From positions 124,001 to 188,000 of the forward strand of contig NZ_VXDB01000003.1 of NCBI RefSeq assembly GCF_008711325.1: a DNA stretch of 64,000 nucleotides. Direction: 5' to 3'. The notes below the pieces were generated by a model. It saw nothing but the letters and a program-made list of their open reading frames with translations. It did not search any database and was not told the DNA's origin. A program made the position numbers and the translations under genes. This DNA comes from Roseibium sediminis. GTDB lineage: Bacteria > Pseudomonadota > Alphaproteobacteria > Rhizobiales > Stappiaceae. Shown piece by piece: positions 15,303 to 24,001 of the stretch; positions within the stretch are counted from its first letter, which is position 1; each line of letters starts with the position of its first letter.

Positions 15303-17660
15303 ATGTCGCAAGTTCAAGGAAACGCCCGAGCAAATTCCGGCTCAAACACCCGTTCCACCACCAACACAGAAACAAGCAGACGCAAATTCGACACCGCCCT
15401 GAACAAGGCAAGATCAAGCCCAACGGGACCTACCAATACCAAAGCCGCAAACACCCAGACTTCTCAAAATCGCGCGGCAAATCAGCCAGCCAACAACAAT
15501 CCTCCCCCACCAGCTTCTCAGCCAAATTCCCGCACCAAAAGAGACACTTCCGCACAACAACAAGCTCCTCAAACCACTAGGGTCGAATTGCGTGGCACAA
15601 ATGTGGAAGAAGGAGCCACAATCCGGGTGACCCCCCAAGGCGGACAATCCAGGCTCATTCAGGATAGAAACGCGGCTGACCAGCAGCGCCTACCACAGGA
15701 GGAACGCGATCTCGATGGGCGGGCAAACGGCAGCATTTCCTTTGATATTTCCAATCAGGGGCCGGTGCTTGTGCAAGTGGACAATCCGAGAGCCCCGGAT
15801 TTCCAATTCACCCTTCCAGCAGACCGACAGCAAACAAGCTTCAAGGATGGTGAGAATTTCGCGCTTCGGCCAAATTCCGGACCACTTGATCACGCGCCCC
15901 AACTCTCTGCCGTTCATGGACAAGGAGACAGCGGAAACGTTCTACAAATTAACGCGGACCTGAGTCAGCAACAGGTTGACGCCTACCGTACTGCAACCAA
16001 TGGCAATCTCAACGGGCATGTAGGTTCGGGAAACGTCGCTGAAGACAGCCAGCGGATAGCGGGTCAGCTGGTGGATGGCACGGCGTCCAACAGCGATGTC
16101 AATCGCACCCTTGGAGCTGTCGAAACCCAACGCAACATCAAGATCGATGCTGCAGCAGACGCATTGGCGGACTTCATCAATACAGGCTTGCCGATCCTGA
16201 AGAATGTACCGCGGCCTAGCAGTGCGGGCCTTGACCCCGCAAAGGCACAGTCTGATCTGGAGGACCTTCACAAGACAATCCAGAGGGACGTCAACACGAT
16301 CAACTCACTTTCGAGAACCTATTATGACCGCGTTGCAGAGGCCATTGATGCCGGGGTCAACCCGGAACATCTTGGCCAGCAGCTGGAACGGCTCCTTCCG
16401 GGAAAGACCGGCCGAAACGGCAACAATGACGCGATTGCTGACATCCAGAACCAGATGTCAAAGGCAGTGTCCGACTGGTACAAGGGCGTTGCAAATGTCC
16501 TCGATGAAAGTCGGAAAGCCGTCGGCAAAAGTGCAGACAACAAGGCAATTGACGACGCCTTCAAAACTGCCACGCTTATTTTGGATATCGCCAGCAACTC
16601 GACTGGAGCGCTGCGCGGGCTTGTTAAAAACCTCCGGCCGAGCGGTCAATTTGCCAAGACATTTCGAGCATATAAAAACCAGCAGCAAGCCAAAAAAATT
16701 CAACAAAACATAAACAACTCGGCAAATCCCAGCACAGTCAATCAGCAGATTGACAATCTGCCCGACAAAGACAAGTTCAAACACACCTCAACGGTCAGTA
16801 TCACGCCTGGCCAAATGACCCGTGTTCAATACAACGACGACAAGCCTTCAAAGGCATTCGGGGAGCTGCTTCAAAAGGCAGCAGAAGAAAAGGCTTTCAA
16901 GACTGAATTGCAGTCGACCGTCGATACAGCTGAAAACACTTTCCAGAAAAATCTTAGAAAATCCTTTGGAGCGGGAATCGATTGGGGAACCGGCTTTATC
17001 GCACCGAACCGTTTCGGCGTTTACAATTCCAACCCAAATTCACCCCCTATCAAACCCGGGATCACCAACGCCGAACCCGCAGCCGACGGGGCAGACGTTT
17101 CCTACTTTGATGACACGCGGATCCCGGATCCGATCGCAAACACCGAAGGATACAAGTCCTATCAGAAAGTGGGCGAAGGGATCTTGAAAGACAGCCTCGG
17201 GAACCGAACCGATTTCATTGATGGCAGCCTGAAAACAACATATGGCGAAATCGAAGACAGTGCTTGGGATCTTTATACCATGCCACGTCCGCCGGAGCAT
17301 GTTGCAAAAGTTGACGCAAATGTCGAAGAGGCAATGCGCCGGAACGACGAAGCGCGGGCCAATGGAAGCAACTCAAGATACTTCGTTGTCGATGAACGTT
17401 ACTCGCGAGGGCGGCTCTATCGCGGGGCTTTTGTGACCCGGATCGTTGAGGTCAAGAACTGGGGATACTCTGATCCGATAACAGCCAATGATGTTAGAGT
17501 GGGAAATAACACAGGCGTCTTCGACAACTACTCCTCTGATGACAAATATGGAAAAAGGGCTCATCAAAGAGGGTCCGCTAGAAATACGTACAAGGGAAAC
17601 CCCAGGTCGTCCGAAGCCGGATACAATTGGTATCGTAATCTTCCGGATGCATTCAAATAG
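15303..17660 (+). CDS. Large polar, cysteine-free protein, candidate secreted effector or surface protein
   Basis: 785 residues; I recognise no family. Residues 1 to about 95 are disordered and rich in Ser, Thr, Asn, Gln and Pro (MSQVQGNARANSGSN at the start, NNNPPPPA near 65). Residues 95-200 look beta-rich, 260-480 strongly helical (repeated heptad-like stretches such as LEDLHKTIQRDVNTI), and 560-785 is a Gly/Asn/Tyr-rich globular region ending NWYRNLPDAFK. There is no Cys in the whole chain, no signal peptide and no membrane span. These traits fit export by a type I or type III/flagellar-like route, or a cell-surface or toxin protein, but this is inference. The start at 15303 has GGGG six bases upstream; an ATG at 15291 is less well placed. 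Base composition is lower in G+C than the neighbours. A terminator follows. Confidence 0.8.
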   Translation: MSQVQGNARANSGSNTRSTTNTETSRRKFDTALNKARSSPTGPTNTKAANTQTSQNRAANQPANNNPPPPASQPNSRTKRDTSAQQQAPQTTRVELRGTNVEEGATIRVTPQGGQSRLIQDRNAADQQRLPQEERDLDGRANGSISFDISNQGPVLVQVDNPRAPDFQFTLPADRQQTSFKDGENFALRPNSGPLDHAPQLSAVHGQGDSGNVLQINADLSQQQVDAYRTATNGNLNGHVGSGNVAEDSQRIAGQLVDGTASNSDVNRTLGAVETQRNIKIDAAADALADFINTGLPILKNVPRPSSAGLDPAKAQSDLEDLHKTIQRDVNTINSLSRTYYDRVAEAIDAGVNPEHLGQQLERLLPGKTGRNGNNDAIADIQNQMSKAVSDWYKGVANVLDESRKAVGKSADNKAIDDAFKTATLILDIASNSTGALRGLVKNLRPSGQFAKTFRAYKNQQQAKKIQQNINNSANPSTVNQQIDNLPDKDKFKHTSTVSITPGQMTRVQYNDDKPSKAFGELLQKAAEEKAFKTELQSTVDTAENTFQKNLRKSFGAGIDWGTGFIAPNRFGVYNSNPNSPPIKPGITNAEPAADGADVSYFDDTRIPDPIANTEGYKSYQKVGEGILKDSLGNRTDFIDGSLKTTYGEIEDSAWDLYTMPRPPEHVAKVDANVEEAMRRNDEARANGSNSRYFVVDERYSRGRLYRGAFVTRIVEVKNWGYSDPITANDVRVGNNTGVFDNYSSDDKYGKRAHQRGSARNTYKGNPRSSEAGYNWYRNLPDAFK

Positions 17661-17674
17661 AGACTAGACAATTC

Positions 17675-17700
17675 AACTGGCGCCCATCCGGCGCCAGTTT
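17675..17700 (+). terminator. Rho-independent terminator after the 785-residue gene
   Basis: A perfect 10-bp stem AACTGGCGCC/GGCGCCAGTT (17675-17684 with 17690-17699), a 5-base loop, then TTGTTTT. It separates the two island genes into independent transcripts. Confidence 0.9.
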
Positions 17701-17747
17701 TGTTTTCAGAACATCAAATCGAAAGCTCAAACCACCCTTTCCACCTG

Positions 17748-17762
17748 TTAATTTAATGTTAA
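17748..17762. promoter_or_regulatory. CtrA-type box (TTAA-N7-TTAA)
   Basis: A perfect TTAA-N7-TTAA: TTAA at 17748-17751 and 17759-17762, 47 bases before the ATG of the 195-residue gene and after the terminator of the upstream gene. Promoter placement is ideal, but local AT richness raises the odds of chance. Confidence 0.5.
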
Positions 17763-17809
17763 TAGAAACAATTTTAAATTGTGTATGTGTATTTCTGAAA
17801 GCAACCGCT

Positions 17810-18397
17810 ATGTCAGTCACGAGTACAGTTCAAAATACGCCGCAGCGACTTGACCAGCTCAACAAATTGGAAGGTCGCGAAAAAGCAAATCAGGCAGAAC
17901 AACAGCGACAGGTTCGGTCGAACACTGAGCTTACGCGCGTCGAGTCCAGCCCCACTCCGGCAACCTCCCTTACAGAGCTTTCCAGATCGGTTCTGAAGAA
18001 GCTGACCGAGGAGCAGGAACAATTTGGCAACCTTGCCCGATCACCGCAGGACCGCACGAAGTCCCTGCGCAGGGATCAGGTCGAACGCATCAAGGACAAC
18101 ATCCTGCAACTGAAGCAGATCATGATGTTTGCCTCGCCGGAACAGGCGCACCAGTTGGCTCAGGAACTCGAAAAGCTGGGTCGCGACTTCAAGGAAGCGG
18201 CGAAGTCGCTTGGTGAGCAGACAAGCGTCAAGCCGAGCGCGCTCCCGCAATCGGTCCTGCCCAAACCGGCAGAACCAGAGCAGGGGGAGGCCTTGGAAGG
18301 TTCATCTGACACCGCGGCAGCGGGAAGCACGGAAGCGACGGGCCAAAGCCCGGCGCAATCAACTGCAGCTCAACCACACATCGATATCAAGGTGTAG
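17810..18397 (+). CDS. Cysteine-free coiled-coil protein, unknown, partner of the 785-residue gene
   Basis: 195 residues with polar disordered ends and a helical core. Residues 1-60 are Gln/Ser/Thr-rich (MSVTSTVQNTPQRLDQL). Residues 62-140 form charged amphipathic helices, including ILQLKQIMMFASPEQAHQLA and ELEKLGRDFKEAAKSLG. The last 50 residues are a Pro/Ala/Ser/Gln tail ending in HIDIKV. It has no Cys, no signal peptide and no membrane span, as in the large neighbour. The helical block resembles short alphaproteobacterial proteins with an LK-x-MM-x-ASPE pattern, which I cannot name. The start at 17810 is the second in-frame ATG; the first would add 18 hydrophobic, Cys-containing residues unlike the rest. 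It may be a chaperone, partner or second exported substrate; none of these is shown. Confidence 0.72.
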   Translation: MSVTSTVQNTPQRLDQLNKLEGREKANQAEQQRQVRSNTELTRVESSPTPATSLTELSRSVLKKLTEEQEQFGNLARSPQDRTKSLRRDQVERIKDNILQLKQIMMFASPEQAHQLAQELEKLGRDFKEAAKSLGEQTSVKPSALPQSVLPKPAEPEQGEALEGSSDTAAAGSTEATGQSPAQSTAAQPHIDIKV

Positions 18398-18399
18398 GT

Positions 18400-19329
18400 T
18401 CAGTTCGTTTTTTCCGGCTTCACGCGACCGAAGTCGGGCGTGTCGATTTCCTGCCCTGCCTCGATGATCGAGCGGCGAACGCTCCGGGTGCGAGTGAAGA
18501 GGTCAAACAACTTGTCGCCATCGCCCCAGCGGATTGCTCGCTGCAGGGCTGAAAGGTCCTCGGAAAACCGCGACAGCATCTCCAAAATGGCTTCTTTGTT
18601 ATTCAGGCACACATCCCGCCACATGGTCGGGTCGGAGGCGGCAAGGCGTGTGAAATCGCGAAAACCGGATGCCGAGTATTTGATGACTTCCGACTTTGTC
18701 ACCGCCTCCAGATCATCTGCCGTACCAACGATGTTGTAGGCGATGATGTGGGGTAAGTGAGACACGATGGCGAGCACCTTGTCGTGGTGGTCAGGATCCA
18801 TCGTATCGACCTGTGAACCACAGGCCTGCCAGAACTCCGTCAGCTTCGCGATGGCCGCCGCATCCGTGCCCGCAGGCGGCGTCAAAATGCACCAGCGGTT
18901 CTGGAAGAGGGTGGGAAAACCCGCATCCGGCCCCGATTGCTCGGTACCGGCAATCGGATGGCCCGGAATGAAATGGACCCCGTTCGGCACATAGGGCCCG
19001 ACCGCCTCGACAACAGACGCCTTTGTGGACCCCACATCCGTCAGGATGGTGCCAGCGCGCAGAACCGGCGCAATCCACTTTGCGACCGCCTCATTGGCAC
19101 CGACCGGAATGCACAGGATAACCAGATCAGCGCCATCTGCCGCGTCCGCCGCGTCACGGGAATAGCTGTCACCAAGCCCAAGCTCTTCCGCCCGGCGAAA
19201 GGTTTCCTCCGATCGGGTAGAAATCGCAATGTGCTTCGCCAGTCCTTTCTGGCGAACAATCTGGGCCAGTGAAGACCCGATGAGGCCGATCCCGATCAGG
19301 GCCAGCCGGTCAAAAAGTGGTGCGGTCAT
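18400..19329 (-). CDS. tyrC: Prephenate/arogenate dehydrogenase family protein
   Basis: A 309-residue NAD(P)-dependent dehydrogenase for tyrosine synthesis (prephenate to 4-hydroxyphenylpyruvate or arogenate to tyrosine). The Rossmann turn is LIGIGLIGSSLA (11-22). GHPIAGTEQSGPDA near residue 124 is the family substrate signature, and SHLPHIIAYN carries the conserved His and helix. There is no ACT or chorismate mutase domain. It lies downstream of hisC on the same strand (25-base gap) and converges on the island gene with 2 bases between the stop codons. Cofactor and substrate preference cannot be read from sequence. Confidence 0.93.
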   Translation of the reverse strand: MTAPLFDRLALIGIGLIGSSLAQIVRQKGLAKHIAISTRSEETFRRAEELGLGDSYSRDAADAADGADLVILCIPVGANEAVAKWIAPVLRAGTILTDVGSTKASVVEAVGPYVPNGVHFIPGHPIAGTEQSGPDAGFPTLFQNRWCILTPPAGTDAAAIAKLTEFWQACGSQVDTMDPDHHDKVLAIVSHLPHIIAYNIVGTADDLEAVTKSEVIKYSASGFRDFTRLAASDPTMWRDVCLNNKEAILEMLSRFSEDLSALQRAIRWGDGDKLFDLFTRTRSVRRSIIEAGQEIDTPDFGRVKPEKTN

Positions 19330-19354
19330 ATTCCCGTACGAAGTCTGATTGGTG

Positions 19355-20485
19355 TTATTTGCTCATGAAGTCCCGGAGAGCGGCGACAACTGTCTTGTTG
19401 GCATCCGCCGAACCGATCGTCATGCGAATAGAGTTGGGCAGGCCGTAGTTTCCAACCATGCGCAGGATGCAGCCCCGTGAAGAAAGATAGGCATCCGCAT
19501 CGCTCGCGCGCTTGCCATCTTGATCGGGAAAATGGATCAGCACGAAATTGCCAACGCTTGGCGTGACCTTCAGGCCGATCTTTTCCAGCTCTTCCGCCAC
19601 CCAGGGCAGCCACTCTTCATTGTGGGCAATCGCTTCGTCGATGAAACCGCGATCCTTCACTGCTGCAATCCCCGCAGCAATCGCGCCACCCGATACGTTG
19701 AACGGCCCGCGAATGCGGTTCAGCGCATCAATCACGGCTGCCGGTCCAAAACCCCAGCCAAGGCGCAGATTGGCAAGGCCGTAAATCTTGGAAAACGTGC
19801 GCGTCATGATCACGTTTTCAGCCGTTGCGGCCAGTTCCAGCCCGCTCTCATAATCATTGCGGCGAACATATTCCGCGTAGGCCGCATCCAGCACCAAAAG
19901 CACATGAGGCGGAAGGCCTGCATGCAAACGTCGCACCTCGGAGAAGGGCAGATAGGTGCCGGTCGGATTGTTCGGGTTGGCGATAAACACCATTTTCGTG
20001 CGGTCGGTTACGCGCTCAAGGATCGCATCAACATCCGTCATCAGGTCCCTTTCCGGCGCAACTACCGGCGTGGCACCCGCCGCGCGGATGGCGATCTCGT
20101 ACACGAGAAAGCCGTGTTGGGAATAGATCGCCTCGTCGCCGGGCGCCAGATAGGCATTGGAGATCAGGCTGAGAATTTCGTCCGATCCGGCCCCGCAAAT
20201 GATCCGGTCAGGATTGATGCCATAGACTTCACCGATAGCGGCACGAAGTTCGCCGGAGCTGCCGTCGGGATAAAGTTCCAGCTTGTCTGCAAGGGAGGCA
20301 AAAGCCTCCTTGGCGGCTGGACTCGCTCCAAGCGGTGTTTCGTTGGAGGACAGCTTGTGAAGCGTTGCAACACCGGCAACCTTGGACTTGCCCGGCACAT
20401 AGGGCGCGATATCCAGAACACCGGCACGCGGAACCGGGCGACCGGAAGCCTTTTCGTTCAATGCACTCATTTCAGCTACACTCAT
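19355..20485 (-). CDS. hisC: Histidinol-phosphate aminotransferase family protein
   Basis: 376 residues, fold type I PLP enzyme. The PLP lysine is in [17 protein letters not shown] (Lys233), with NPNNPTG (171-177), VLDAAYAEY (Asp200, Tyr203) and SSNETPLG (46-53) as family markers. The N-terminal YVPGKSK motif is typical of HisC. It overlaps the chorismate mutase gene by four bases (ATGA) and precedes tyrC. In such alphaproteobacterial clusters the enzyme is thought to serve aromatic amino acid transamination as well as, or instead of, histidine synthesis. Confidence 0.93.
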   Translation of the reverse strand: MSVAEMSALNEKASGRPVPRAGVLDIAPYVPGKSKVAGVATLHKLSSNETPLGASPAAKEAFASLADKLELYPDGSSGELRAAIGEVYGINPDRIICGAGSDEILSLISNAYLAPGDEAIYSQHGFLVYEIAIRAAGATPVVAPERDLMTDVDAILERVTDRTKMVFIANPNNPTGTYLPFSEVRRLHAGLPPHVLLVLDAAYAEYVRRNDYESGLELAATAENVIMTRTFSKIYGLANLRLGWGFGPAAVIDALNRIRGPFNVSGGAIAAGIAAVKDRGFIDEAIAHNEEWLPWVAEELEKIGLKVTPSVGNFVLIHFPDQDGKRASDADAYLSSRGCILRMVGNYGLPNSIRMTIGSADANKTVVAALRDFMSK

Positions 20486-21360
20486 TGTTCTTCGCGCAGA
20501 TCGTCCGGAGCAAAATCAAACTCCTCGTCTGCCTCTCCCTCAACATCGATCGGCGCGGCATAACCGCCAACGCGGCGCAGCACATCCGGTTCTGCCCCGG
20601 CGCTTGCGCAAGCTGCCAATACCTCGTCCTCGCTCAACTCGGAAGCAACTGCCAGCAAGGCGTCTACCCCCATGGCCGAACGGTGAAAACTCACAACTTC
20701 AATTCCCAGATCCATCAAACTGCCCGGAAGCACACCGCTCCAGCGGGCATCAAAGACATGGATCTCCGGGATACTGTCATCGGAAATCGCCCGCGCGATG
20801 ACAAACGCAGGCATGTCTGCCGGGCGCTCTTCGTGGACCAGATAGGGCAGGCGGCCAACGATCTGCGCGCCGCTTTGCGACAGACCGCGCCACCAGGGCA
20901 CATCCGCGCGCTCTTCAAGAGCAATAAGGCCAAGATCCTTTTGTGCGCCGGCAACGATGCCGACAACATCCGAGGGATCACCGGCAACTTCAACTCCTGT
21001 GGTAAAACCGAAATTGAACCGAACCACATCCAGCAGGCCCACCAGATCCGCACTGCCATCCAGATGGATCGTAAACGGCAGATCTGCGCCATTTGCAGCG
21101 GTGATGAGTTCACGCCACACATGTTCAATTGTTGTCAGCGGCAGATCACCTTCATGGGCTTCCACCCGCTGGCGAACCAGTTCCGCTTCCCGCTCGGGAG
21201 AAAAGGCAAGAAAATCCTGACCGGACGCGCGCGCAGCTGCGGCCACGCCACCGGCCAGACGCGTACGCTCCATCAGCAGCTCGTGCAGCTGAACATCAAT
21301 GGCATCGATTTTCTGGCGCAACGTCGCGAGGGAAGAACCCTTGTCCGGTGCGTGGGTCAT
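20482..21360 (-). CDS. pheA: Chorismate mutase (AroQ) fused to an alphaproteobacterial C-terminal domain
   Basis: 292 residues. Residues 8-92 form an AroQ chorismate mutase helix bundle: [20 protein letters not shown], then the [13 protein letters not shown] segment with the catalytic Arg/Glu residues. It converts chorismate to prephenate. The remaining 200 residues ([50 protein letters not shown]) do not show the TRF motif of prephenate dehydratase, so dehydratase activity is doubtful and the domain may be regulatory. It heads a tight cluster with hisC (ATGA overlap) and tyrC, placing prephenate supply, transamination and tyrosine formation on one transcript. The symbol pheA is used loosely. 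Confidence 0.82.
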   Translation of the reverse strand: MTHAPDKGSSLATLRQKIDAIDVQLHELLMERTRLAGGVAAAARASGQDFLAFSPEREAELVRQRVEAHEGDLPLTTIEHVWRELITAANGADLPFTIHLDGSADLVGLLDVVRFNFGFTTGVEVAGDPSDVVGIVAGAQKDLGLIALEERADVPWWRGLSQSGAQIVGRLPYLVHEERPADMPAFVIARAISDDSIPEIHVFDARWSGVLPGSLMDLGIEVVSFHRSAMGVDALLAVASELSEDEVLAACASAGAEPDVLRRVGGYAAPIDVEGEADEEFDFAPDDLREEQ

Positions 21361-21465
21361 GGGACTGCTGGCCTGTTTTTATTGCAAAACTCTGCGGCGC
21401 ATAGTCATAGGCATGCAGCAGCGCAAAGGCAAAAGAAAACAGCACGAAGCCCACCGGCAATCGGC

Positions 21466-22254
21466 TCAGCCTCGCCGCAGAGCCCTGACAACGCCAAGCC
21501 CGCTGTGGCGCACAGGCTTGAGACCCGCAGGCGCGCCTTCCGGAACGAAAACCGGCTTCAACACGCGGAGTGCACTTTTCTTGCCCCCCGCAGGAATGGT
21601 TCGAAACACCTTCTTTTCGACTTCCATCAACAGCAAGCCGCCAAAGGCAGGCCATACCCGGCGACCGATGGCTTCCCAGGTTCGTGCAGATCGCAACACG
21701 GAGATGTTCCGGGTCGGCGGCATGAACAGCGCCTCCTTGTCGCCAAGGACATCGAACTGGCAGCTCTGCATCAGCTCCCTCAACTGCCCCCGCGAATAGG
21801 GTCGACCATAGCCGAATGGGGACAATTCGGACCGCGCCCAAAGCCCGCGCCGGTTCGGCACAATGGCCATCAGGCGCCCGCCGGGAGCCAGCACGCGCCA
21901 AGCCTCGCGCACCACATCAGATGCATCCTTGCAGTGGTCCAACACGTGAACCATCATCACCCGGTCGAACGCCGCATCGGAAAAAGGCAGGCAGCCGTCC
22001 AATACCAGACCGGAAGCCGTATCCGCCTCCCAAGGCCAGGGCACGGCTCCCTGCTGCGCCGGCATCGCCGCGATACAGCGCTCCGCATTGCCCAGATAGG
22101 GCCGCATGAACGGTCCTGCGTAGCCGATCCCCAAAAGCCGCTCGCCTTTCAGATCGGGCCAGAATTCGCGAACCTGCTGACCGATGAGCCCCCTGAGCAA
22201 CTGCCCCATGGGCAGATCATAGAAGGTTCTGAGATCGGCAACGTCGAGATACAT
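21466..22254 (-). CDS. Class I SAM-dependent methyltransferase
   Basis: 262 residues. SAM-binding motif I is LLGIGYAGPFM (about 40-50). The DGCLPFSDAAFDRVMMVHVLDH segment (about 88-109) matches the post-I/motif II region of Methyltransf_11 proteins, and EAWRVLAPGGRLMAIVPNRRG matches motif III. The substrate is unknown. It is back to back with gloB across 133 bases, a pairing I recall from other Rhizobiales. The C-terminal part is basic and ends VVRALRRG. Confidence 0.85.
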   Translation of the reverse strand: MYLDVADLRTFYDLPMGQLLRGLIGQQVREFWPDLKGERLLGIGYAGPFMRPYLGNAERCIAAMPAQQGAVPWPWEADTASGLVLDGCLPFSDAAFDRVMMVHVLDHCKDASDVVREAWRVLAPGGRLMAIVPNRRGLWARSELSPFGYGRPYSRGQLRELMQSCQFDVLGDKEALFMPPTRNISVLRSARTWEAIGRRVWPAFGGLLLMEVEKKVFRTIPAGGKKSALRVLKPVFVPEGAPAGLKPVRHSGLGVVRALRRG

Positions 22255-22387
22255 GCAAAATCCGGTTAAAGGGCAAAGACCCGCTAAGCCCGTTCAAGGT
22301 TTGAGGGCACAAGTGCCCTTGTCCAATCTGTCAAGCTTTGCCACAGTCGGCTCAAAATGGAAACAAATCCCTTCCAAGGAGCTTGCC

Positions 22388-23170
22388 ATGCTGTCCGCCG
22401 AAACTGTGCTCGTCCGCCAATTCCCGTGCCTGTCGGACAATTATGGCGTCCTCATACATGACCCTGCGAGCCGAACCACCATCGCCATCGATGTGCCCGA
22501 TGCTGCCCTTTACGAAAAGGCGCTGCACGAAAATGGCTGGAAGCTTACCCACATTCTCGTCACCCATCATCATTGGGACCACACCCAGGGCATCGACAAT
22601 CTGAAGATGCTCACGGGCGCCGTGGTGATCGGTCCGGACATGTCACGCGACAAGATCGAGGCCATGACACATGGCATCGAGGATGGCGACAAGGTTCTCT
22701 GCGGCCCGATCGAAGCCATCGCCATCGGCACACCGGGCCACACGCTTGACCAGATTTCCTGGTACTTCCCGCAGCTGAAAATGGCCCATACCGGCGACAC
22801 GATGTTTGCTCTGGGGTGCGGGCGCGTTTTTGAAGGCGACAAGAAGATGATGTGGTCATCGCTGCAGAAGCTGAAGCGCATTCTGCCCGATGACACGACG
22901 ATCTATTGCGGTCATGAATACACGCTCGCAAACGCGGCATTTGCGCTGATCATCGACCCGGAAAACGCCGATCTGCGCGCCCGTTCGGTGGTGATCGAGG
23001 CGCTTCGGTCCGACAACATGCCGACACTGCCAACCACCATGAAGCTGGAAAAGGCAACGAACCCCTTCCTGCGCGCCGATCAGCCCGCCATCAAGGCCAA
23101 TCTTGGCATGACGGACAGAAGCGATGCAGATGTCTTTGCCGAAATCAGGACCCGCAAGGACAATGCCTGA
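22388..23170 (+). CDS. gloB: Hydroxyacylglutathione hydrolase (glyoxalase II)
   Basis: A 260-residue metallo-beta-lactamase-fold enzyme that hydrolyses S-D-lactoylglutathione to lactate and glutathione, the second step of methylglyoxal removal. The metal motif THHHWDH (59-65) is complete, with GTPGHTLD, HTGDTMFALGCGRVFEG and YCGHEYTLAN following. The C-terminal domain has the FLRAD substrate-binding segment. The start at 22388 (MLSAETVLVRQFP) matches family length and has AAGGAG upstream; a longer frame exists but overlaps the divergent gene. Confidence 0.95.
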   Translation: MLSAETVLVRQFPCLSDNYGVLIHDPASRTTIAIDVPDAALYEKALHENGWKLTHILVTHHHWDHTQGIDNLKMLTGAVVIGPDMSRDKIEAMTHGIEDGDKVLCGPIEAIAIGTPGHTLDQISWYFPQLKMAHTGDTMFALGCGRVFEGDKKMMWSSLQKLKRILPDDTTIYCGHEYTLANAAFALIIDPENADLRARSVVIEALRSDNMPTLPTTMKLEKATNPFLRADQPAIKANLGMTDRSDADVFAEIRTRKDNA

Positions 23171-23274
23171 CGGCAAAGCTTCTCCAGGTTGTCAGTTTTT
23201 CTGATGCAATCGGGTTTCAATTTCCGCGAAAGCATCCCATATGTTCCCTGTCTCAACTCAAATCAGGGCAGAGA

Positions 23275-23487
23275 ATGATGACACAGGCCGAAGCCGGCGC
23301 CTTCATGGCGCGGACGGCGGAACAAAGGGCCCAGGCCGTGGTGAACCGGATCCTTCAGCAAGCTGAGGCAATCCCGGCGCAACATGGCGGCGGCCACAAG
23401 CTCGACATCCAGACCTTGCACTGCGAAGTTCTGGGTGCCTTGCGTGAAACCATGGACGATCTGGCACATTCCACATCAGGTCGTTAA
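23275..23487 (+). CDS. Small hypothetical protein
   Basis: 70 residues, two Ala/Gln-rich helices (AEQRAQAVVNRILQQAEAIPA and LHCEVLGALRETMDDLAHS), no signal peptide or membrane span. A GGGCAGAGA sequence precedes tandem ATG codons. A hairpin terminator follows within 15 bases, which supports a real transcript unit. I do not recognise a family. Confidence 0.5.
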   Translation: MMTQAEAGAFMARTAEQRAQAVVNRILQQAEAIPAQHGGGHKLDIQTLHCEVLGALRETMDDLAHSTSGR

Positions 23488-23492
23488 ACACA

Positions 23493-23542
23493 TTGGCTTG
23501 GGCCGACCCTGATCCGTCTGGTCGGCCCTGCCAAATGCTTTT
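23493..23542 (+). terminator. Hairpin terminator after the 70-residue gene
   Basis: A perfect 9-bp stem GGGCCGACC/GGTCGGCCC (23500-23508 with 23520-23528), extended by an outer TTGGC/GCCAA pairing (23493-23497 with 23530-23534), then a five-T run at 23538-23542. Confidence 0.65.
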
Positions 23543-23554
23543 TCGGACCATCTC

Positions 23555-24001
23555 ATGCCAGACCTCAGTTCCTTGACGCCCGAAACAATCATCGACCTCC
23601 TGAACATGCAGCCGCATCCGGAAGGGGGCTACTATGCCGAAACCTTTCGCGATGAGGTGACCGATGCATCGGGCCGGGCTGCGTCGACGCTGATCTATTT
23701 CCTGCTTCCCGAAGGCGTGGTCTCCCGCTGGCACAAGGTGGATGCGGTAGAAACATGGCATCATTATGCGGGGAGTCCGCTGGAACTGTCCATCAGCTCA
23801 GATAGCCGCTCAAAGGATGTGCTAACCCTCGGGCCAGACCTTCTGTCCGGTGAACGCCCACAAGGCATTGTCCCGCGCGATGCGTGGCAACAGGCCCGCT
23901 CACTCGGCAACTGGACCCTTGTCGGCTGCACCGTTGCACCGGGTTTTCAATTCGAAGGATTTGAAATGGCCCCGGAAGGCTGGGAGCCAGGCAATGACTG
24001 A
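23555..24001 (+). CDS. Cupin-fold DUF985 family protein
   Basis: 148 residues of the DUF985 cupin family. It has the characteristic HPEGGYYAETFRD opening (about 21-33), STLIYFLLPEGVVSRWHKVDAVETWHHYAG in the middle (the His and Glu residues of the cupin pocket), LGPDLLSGERPQGIVP, and a VGCTVAPGFQFEGFEMA end. Biochemical function is unknown for the family; some members are annotated as sugar isomerase-like. Its 3' end overlaps the next gene by 8 bases. Confidence 0.88.
   Translation: MPDLSSLTPETIIDLLNMQPHPEGGYYAETFRDEVTDASGRAASTLIYFLLPEGVVSRWHKVDAVETWHHYAGSPLELSISSDSRSKDVLTLGPDLLSGERPQGIVPRDAWQQARSLGNWTLVGCTVAPGFQFEGFEMAPEGWEPGND

Noticed and set aside
20335..22269. A 644-codon open frame on the plus strand opposite hisC, the chorismate mutase and the methyltransferase
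   Set aside because: It mirrors three well-supported genes and crosses their boundaries; composition is that of an antisense frame.
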